Below, piece after piece: positions 63,359-64,000 of a DNA stretch of 64,000 nt. The notes beneath the pieces are model-generated. The model ran no database searches. It was not told where the DNA came from and saw only the letters and a program-made list of their open reading frames with translations. This DNA is from Cyanobacteria bacterium SIG26 (GTDB lineage Bacteria > Cyanobacteriota > Vampirovibrionia > Gastranaerophilales > Gastranaerophilaceae), in contig SUTS01000002.1 of assembly GCA_015152555.1 (NCBI GenBank), positions 101,456 through 165,455 on the forward strand, in the 5' to 3' direction. The position numbers and the translations under genes were made by a program. Position 1 is the first letter of the stretch. Every line of letters starts with the position of its first letter.

Positions 63359-64000
63359 GATATAATGAGACATCTGTAGATATGACAACCTCCCAAATAG
63401 GGAGGTTGGCTGATATTTGGCCTGGGGTAAATGTGTTTGTGTTGATAGCATTTACAAAATCGTCATTCTGAGGGGTAAATATATTGGAATCTTTCCGCCT
63501 CGTTCGACCTTCGTCATTCTGAGGGCTTTAGCCCGAAGAATCTCTTATTATCTAACCATTGTCATTCTGAGCAAGTGTGAGCGGTGCCGTTTATTGCGAA
63601 CACCGAATAGGCGAAGAATCTCTATATTCATACCATCGTTATCCTGAGCGAGGGTAAATTTTGGATTTCCTTTCACTTGTTCGCTCTTTCGTTATCCTGA
63701 GCGAGGGTAATTTTTGGATTTCCTTTCACTTGTTCGTTCTTTCGTCATCCTGAGCGGAGCGAAGGATCTCTTATTGTTATTCTATACAAAAAAATATAAT
63801 GTTCCTGCCCCGGATGGGGAAGGTGGCGGAGCCGGAAGGGGTGATTTGAGTTGAACATAGCTTCTAAGGACTTTTCCCATCACCCCACCCTATCCCTCCA
63901 ACACTCGGCTACGCCTCGGTATACAAGTTCACAAGGCTCGTACCTCGCCTGTTCATTTTGCACCATCCAGGGAGGGGAGAAACCCCATCACCCCACCCTA
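63359..64000. other. Gene-free, repeat-rich right end
   Basis: No credible ORF is present. A hairpin (CAACCTCCC, loop AAATA, GGGAGGTTG; 63386-63408) follows the LysM stop without a U tract. Then come several CATTCTGAG/GAAGAATCT palindromic elements (63455-63620), a 53-base tandem duplication (63637-63689 and 63690-63742, with a partial third copy to 63755), GC-rich CCACCCTATCCC blocks, and at 63957-63989 an exact copy of the 60703-60735 repeat. The window ends inside this repeat block. Confidence 0.8.
63637..63755. repeat. 53-base tandem repeat, two copies plus a partial third
   Basis: The unit begins CGTTATCCTGAGCGAGGGTAA and ends CACTTGTTCGCTCTTT. Copies at 63637-63689 and 63690-63742 differ by two bases. 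A third start (CGTCATCCTGAGCG) follows at 63743-63755 before it diverges. Confidence 0.85.

Noticed and set aside
63417..63647. 76-codon ORF in the right-hand repeats
   Set aside because: It consists of repeated CATTCTGAG-type palindromes, has no ribosome binding site and shows an unlikely Arg/Cys-rich composition.
1..64000. tRNA, rRNA, CRISPR arrays and intact transposases
   Set aside because: I looked for cloverleaf 3' ends, long structured RNA, regularly spaced direct repeats and transposase motifs, and recognised none. Short or diverged RNAs could be missed without a covariance search.

Overview
The window is low-GC bacterial chromosome with 57 protein-coding genes that I can support, counting one that is cut off by the left edge (gatB) and one that is frameshifted (a LysM gene). 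I see no rRNA, tRNA, CRISPR array, intact insertion sequence or prophage. Gene content and style suggest a non-photosynthetic relative of cyanobacteria of the gut Melainabacteria/Gastranaerophilales type. The hints are AT-rich DNA, scattered prepilin-like proteins with FTLAEVLIT signatures, LysM proteins, a stand-alone LuxR-type helix-turn-helix protein, anaerobe oxygen defence (flavodiiron protein plus ferritin), and DnaA-box-like nonamers one base from the cyanobacterial form. The assignment is inference; no rRNA is present to prove it.

Layout. 0-10.4 kb: gatB end, a LuxR-type regulator, lepA, dnaG-sigA, two convergent matrixin-like proteins (one with its catalytic residues lost), a UvrD/PcrA helicase and rnhA. 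10.4-16.7 kb: a degenerate HD-GYP protein, a ketopantoate-reductase-like enzyme, leuS and two tandem GNAT proteins. 16.8-22.6 kb: a tightly packed envelope operon murC-murB-ddl-ftsQ-polyprenyl synthase-lepB. 22.6-26.7 kb: accessory genes, including a frameshifted LysM gene, an HExxH protein and a DUF2971 protein. 26.8-44 kb: ffh, an orphan DNA methyltransferase, mutL, xerC, TPR protein, engB, flavodiiron protein and ferritin, ilvE, an unusual GHKL-ATPase/HExxH fusion and dnaN. 44-64 kb: hisS, a LicD/glycosyltransferase pair, gloA, ctpA, another HExxH protein, a TPR protein, a DivIC/FtsB-like protein, a pilin gene behind a G12 tract, mfd, a parvulin lipoprotein, and an intact LysM protein followed by repeats.

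The best candidate for something special is 44.04-44.34 kb. Six copies of TTTTCTACA in about 175 bp lie beside an extremely AT-rich stretch next to dnaN, and the G/C strand bias of the plus strand appears to flip there. I propose it as the chromosomal replication origin. Two LysM genes lie in opposite orientation on either side of it. They share a leader with a variable ATATG pentanucleotide tract (5 and 9 copies). One is put out of frame by a run of six A, and deleting one A would restore the frame. A second possible switch is the G12 tract in a short translated ORF ahead of a prepilin gene.

The operons are mostly housekeeping. dnaG and sigA abut. The mur/ddl/ftsQ genes overlap and supply precursor synthesis and division. 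FprA and ferritin form an oxygen/iron defence pair. At least seven genes have a -10 box only 6-7 bases before the start codon and no ribosome binding site, so leaderless mRNAs look common here.
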